Assembly: GCA_900547725.1 (NCBI GenBank) | Contig: URHR01000001.1 | Coordinates: forward strand, 22,365-86,364 | Source: an uncultured Eubacteriales bacterium | Lineage (GTDB): Bacteria; Bacillota; Clostridia; Oscillospirales; CAG-272 | Reading direction: 5' to 3' | Length of the DNA: 64,000 bases | Part shown: one piece after another, positions 62,226 through 64,000 of the stretch | Position numbering within the stretch: position 1 is the stretch's first letter | Layout of the letters: every line of letters starts with the position of its first letter | Notes under the pieces: model-generated | What the model saw: the letters and a program-made list of their open reading frames with translations, nothing else | The model's database searches: none | What the model was told of the DNA's origin: nothing | Program-made: the position numbers and the translations under genes

Positions 62226-62535
62226 GAGTGTGTTTCCAAAGTCATCAGCAGGCGAAATTATGCAAGCCAGAGCAGAGTAGCCGCCAAATGAATGAAAGCG
62301 AGGAATCTGCAAGCGAGCTTTTCGAAACGCATAGCGATTCTGCGATGATCTTTGATCTTCATGAAAAAGCATTCAACAAGATGCCTTTCTTTGTAGTGAT
62401 AGAAATCGGTGTATCGTCTTGCCATATTTGCGCTCCTCGCGATTATCATTTCGCAATCACATTATATACGATATGAGCGATTCTTGCAAGATGTTATTTG
62501 ATTCCTTTCAAGCGATTGAGTTTAGAAACACACTC
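62226..62535 (-). mobile_element. 310-bp internal-deletion derivative of the IS (MITE-like)
   Basis: Its left about 190 bases are nearly identical to the IS left part at 60186-60376, and its right about 120 bases match the IS right end. The middle (bases 60377-60981 of the IS) is deleted. It keeps perfect 11-bp ends GAGTGTGTTTC and GAAACACACTC flanked by TA on both sides. An in-frame fused peptide (62258-62425) joins MARRY directly to TDFYHYKERHLVECFF, so no catalytic core remains. It could only move with transposase supplied by the full-length copy. Confidence 0.82.
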
Positions 62536-63659
62536 TAGTTGATTTCATCCGAGCAAATTTCCCATACGCCGGATTTTCTGGAGCCGATTCGCTTCAGGTA
62601 GCCTTTTTCCTGCAACGACTTTAACGCACGGGAAACGGTTCTGGCGGTCTTTCCCGTTTTTTGGCAAAACATATCTGTTGTGGCATTTGGCTGTTCGGAT
62701 ATCAGCTCCATTATATTGCGCTCTATCTCGGTTATCTTGCCATTTATTATGACATTTATTCTGTCATTTATTCTGTCATCCGACACATTCGGCTTTTGAT
62801 TATCTGCCTGATTCTGCTCCCGAAGAATTTTCATTGCTTCTTCCGCATAATCGAAACGGACATCAATAAAATGCTCGGAAACAGAAAACACGCTTTGCGG
62901 ATAGATACGCAGGATCTTCTTCATGCCGGAGCCAAGCTGCTCACACAGATCCATGTCGGAAAAGATCCGCATCAGCTCCTTATTTCGCGGGAGAGAACGA
63001 CCCGCAAAAAATTCCTTCTCGGAAAGTCCAACCGGAAGCCCTCCGGAAGAAATGATCTCAATTCGGTCATCATAAATTTCAAACACCGGATATGCACCGT
63101 TGATATAGTCATTGTGGATGATTGCATTCAGGACCGCCTCTCTCAGCGCCGCAGGATCAATCAACCGGATTTCTTTCCGCTGTGCCTTGCCGCCTACCCG
63201 AACAACCGTCGTGTTTGCGACATTCAGCCGCTCCAGAACATTCAAAGCGGATTTGATCAGACAACACCTTCCGAATTCATTCCGTTCCACAATATCCAGT
63301 TTCTCTGTGCCGCGGAATCGCGCAACCTTGATGGATGTTCCGTTGTGGTCTGCCATCAGGTAAGCGGCATAATTGTACTTTCCGTCCTCCGTGAACAGAT
63401 CCAGATTTTTGAGAAAATAGCTCCCTGCTGCGTCATATCCCTTTTCCTGATAGTAGATCTTCAACTGTGTAAAGGTCAATTCCTGATTGGGGGATACAAC
63501 ATTGTGCAGGGTATTGAGGATTCTACGGGAAAAGAACCCATCAATCATGTTCTGCGTCATGGGAGATGCCTGTGTTCCGATTCTTGTATAACAGCCGTTC
63601 GGAGTCATACCGTACTTTTTCAGGTAATACGGTCTTTCCAAACCTCCGGCAACCGTCAC
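62535..63659 (-). CDS. ATP-binding transcriptional regulator (AlbA/Slfn and RecG-like type), N-terminally truncated
   Basis: A 374-residue frame; the first visible codon is a GTG overlapping the stop of an upstream fragment (63656-63745). The text VAGGLERPYYLKKYG belongs to the end of a Schlafen AlbA-like domain whose first about 70-80 residues are missing. Then follow the RecG-like HATPase region (ALREAVLNAIIHNDYIN, FEIYDDRIEIISSGGLPVGL, LFSDMDLCEQLGSGMKKIL) and a C-terminal winged helix (PNATTDMFCQKTGKTARTVS). The stop codon TAG is created by the TA target plus the first base of the MITE-like element; without it the stop would be TAA at the same codon, so the C-terminus is native. Confidence 0.72.
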   Translation of the reverse strand: MTVAGGLERPYYLKKYGMTPNGCYTRIGTQASPMTQNMIDGFFSRRILNTLHNVVSPNQELTFTQLKIYYQEKGYDAAGSYFLKNLDLFTEDGKYNYAAYLMADHNGTSIKVARFRGTEKLDIVERNEFGRCCLIKSALNVLERLNVANTTVVRVGGKAQRKEIRLIDPAALREAVLNAIIHNDYINGAYPVFEIYDDRIEIISSGGLPVGLSEKEFFAGRSLPRNKELMRIFSDMDLCEQLGSGMKKILRIYPQSVFSVSEHFIDVRFDYAEEAMKILREQNQADNQKPNVSDDRINDRINVIINGKITEIERNIMELISEQPNATTDMFCQKTGKTARTVSRALKSLQEKGYLKRIGSRKSGVWEICSDEIN

Positions 63660-63745
63660 AACAAGATAGCAAAGGCTTCCATAGACTCTTTTTGACGTTT
63701 CAACAAGGCTTGCAGGATTCGAAACCGACGCTCAGTTGCGCTCAT
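63656..63745 (-). pseudogene. N-terminal fragment of a DeoR/WYL-type helix-turn-helix regulator
   Basis: Starts at ATG on 63745 behind AAGGAGGAAAAG with TATAAT at 63775-63780 upstream. The 29 residues MSATERRFRILQALLKRQKE and SMEAFAILL match the start of YafY/WYL-like regulators and then stop. The stop overlaps the GTG start of the 62535-63659 frame (GTGA), so a deletion has fused the front of one regulator to the rest of another. Confidence 0.6.
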
Positions 63746-63774
63746 GGTCTTTTCCTCCTTCCTTTGTTGTTTGT

Positions 63775-63780
63775 ATTATA
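63775..63780 (-). promoter_or_regulatory. Promoter -10 upstream of the fused regulator genes
   Basis: TATAAT on the minus strand about 30 bases before the ATG at 63745; no clear -35. Confidence 0.5.
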
Positions 63781-63950
63781 GCAAAGAAACCTAACAGAAA
63801 CTATTATATTTAGAAAAAAAGTTTCTCTTTTTTTCAGATTTTTTCCGTGCTCCATAACAATGCTTCTTGTACTTATTGTTGATTGGATTTCAAACAACAT
63901 AAATCAAGGATATTTTGCAATAGAAGCCTGCCAGTGGTCATGAAACATAA

Positions 63951-63980
63951 AAGCCCATTCCGCAAAGCCGGAACAGGCTT
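63951..63980 (-). terminator. Hairpin at the right edge
   Basis: AAGCCCATTCCG and CGGAACAGGCTT form a 12-bp stem with two internal mismatches; on the minus strand TTTTA follows. It would end a gene entering from the right. The 200 bases to its left (63781-63950) contain no gene I can support. Confidence 0.5.
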
Positions 63981-64000
63981 GAGTGTGTTATGGCAGGTAA

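Noticed and set aside
1..64000. CRISPR array, complete rRNA or tRNA genes, replication origin
   Set aside because: I saw no regular repeat-spacer pattern, no rRNA-like sequence, no complete tRNA and no DnaA-box cluster; repeats present are short pairs or dispersed hairpins.

Overview
The window looks like a chromosome segment of a gut-type Clostridia (Bacillota), probably near Oscillospirales or Christensenellales. Evidence is strong Shine-Dalgarno sites, near-consensus sigma-A promoters with 17-base spacers, many lipobox lipoproteins, AraC-type regulators, GH31 and GH78 glycosidases, and surface proteins with InlB-like, YDG and CxxC modules. Species cannot be named from the sequence. There is no rRNA, complete tRNA or CRISPR array.

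Layout: (A, minus, 1-4520) solute-binding lipoprotein (SBP), exported EEP-fold lipoprotein, a 42-residue QDILT peptide, a leaderless EEP protein and the start of a secreted protein. (B, plus, 4667-8214) AraC regulator and GH31 glucosidase with a 21-bp-period direct-repeat operator. (C, minus, 8486-18156) three very large surface proteins. (D, plus, 18205-21406) SBP plus a membrane-bound LuxR-type regulator. (E, minus, 22048-33111, AT-richer) SBP, small lipoprotein, beta-helix secreted protein, QDILT peptide, two EEP proteins, GH78 rhamnosidase and an unidentified protein. (F, 33441-36868) three AraC regulators and remnants of a cytosine methyltransferase and another gene. (G, plus, 37037-42932) beta-helix secreted protein, QDILT peptide, SBP, metallo-beta-lactamase (MBL) lipoprotein. 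(H, minus, 43110-54682) Gfo/Idh/MocA oxidoreductase, SBP, MBL lipoprotein, cell-surface protein, EEP lipoprotein, GNAT acetyltransferase and GDPD-fold protein, with a divergent AraC gene (54900-55736). (I, 55825-64000) a mobile-element scar: integrase stub, tRNA 3' fragment, large serine recombinase, DUF4143 ATPase, an IS5-family element with a -1 frameshift, a 310-bp derivative of that IS, and broken genes.

The main theme is a repeated cassette: an SBP with no permease gene, encoded next to an exported metal-dependent hydrolase of either EEP or MBL fold. These hydrolases share an N-terminal domain with an LVGxTNRPES-like motif. Three of the four cassettes (A, E, G) also carry a 39-50 residue peptide with the core QDILT. 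The EEP, MBL and GDPD folds are three unrelated metal-dependent esterase types, so a plausible but unproven reading is capture and breakdown of phosphodiester- or glycan-containing polymers at the cell surface, each cassette being switched by its own AraC regulator.
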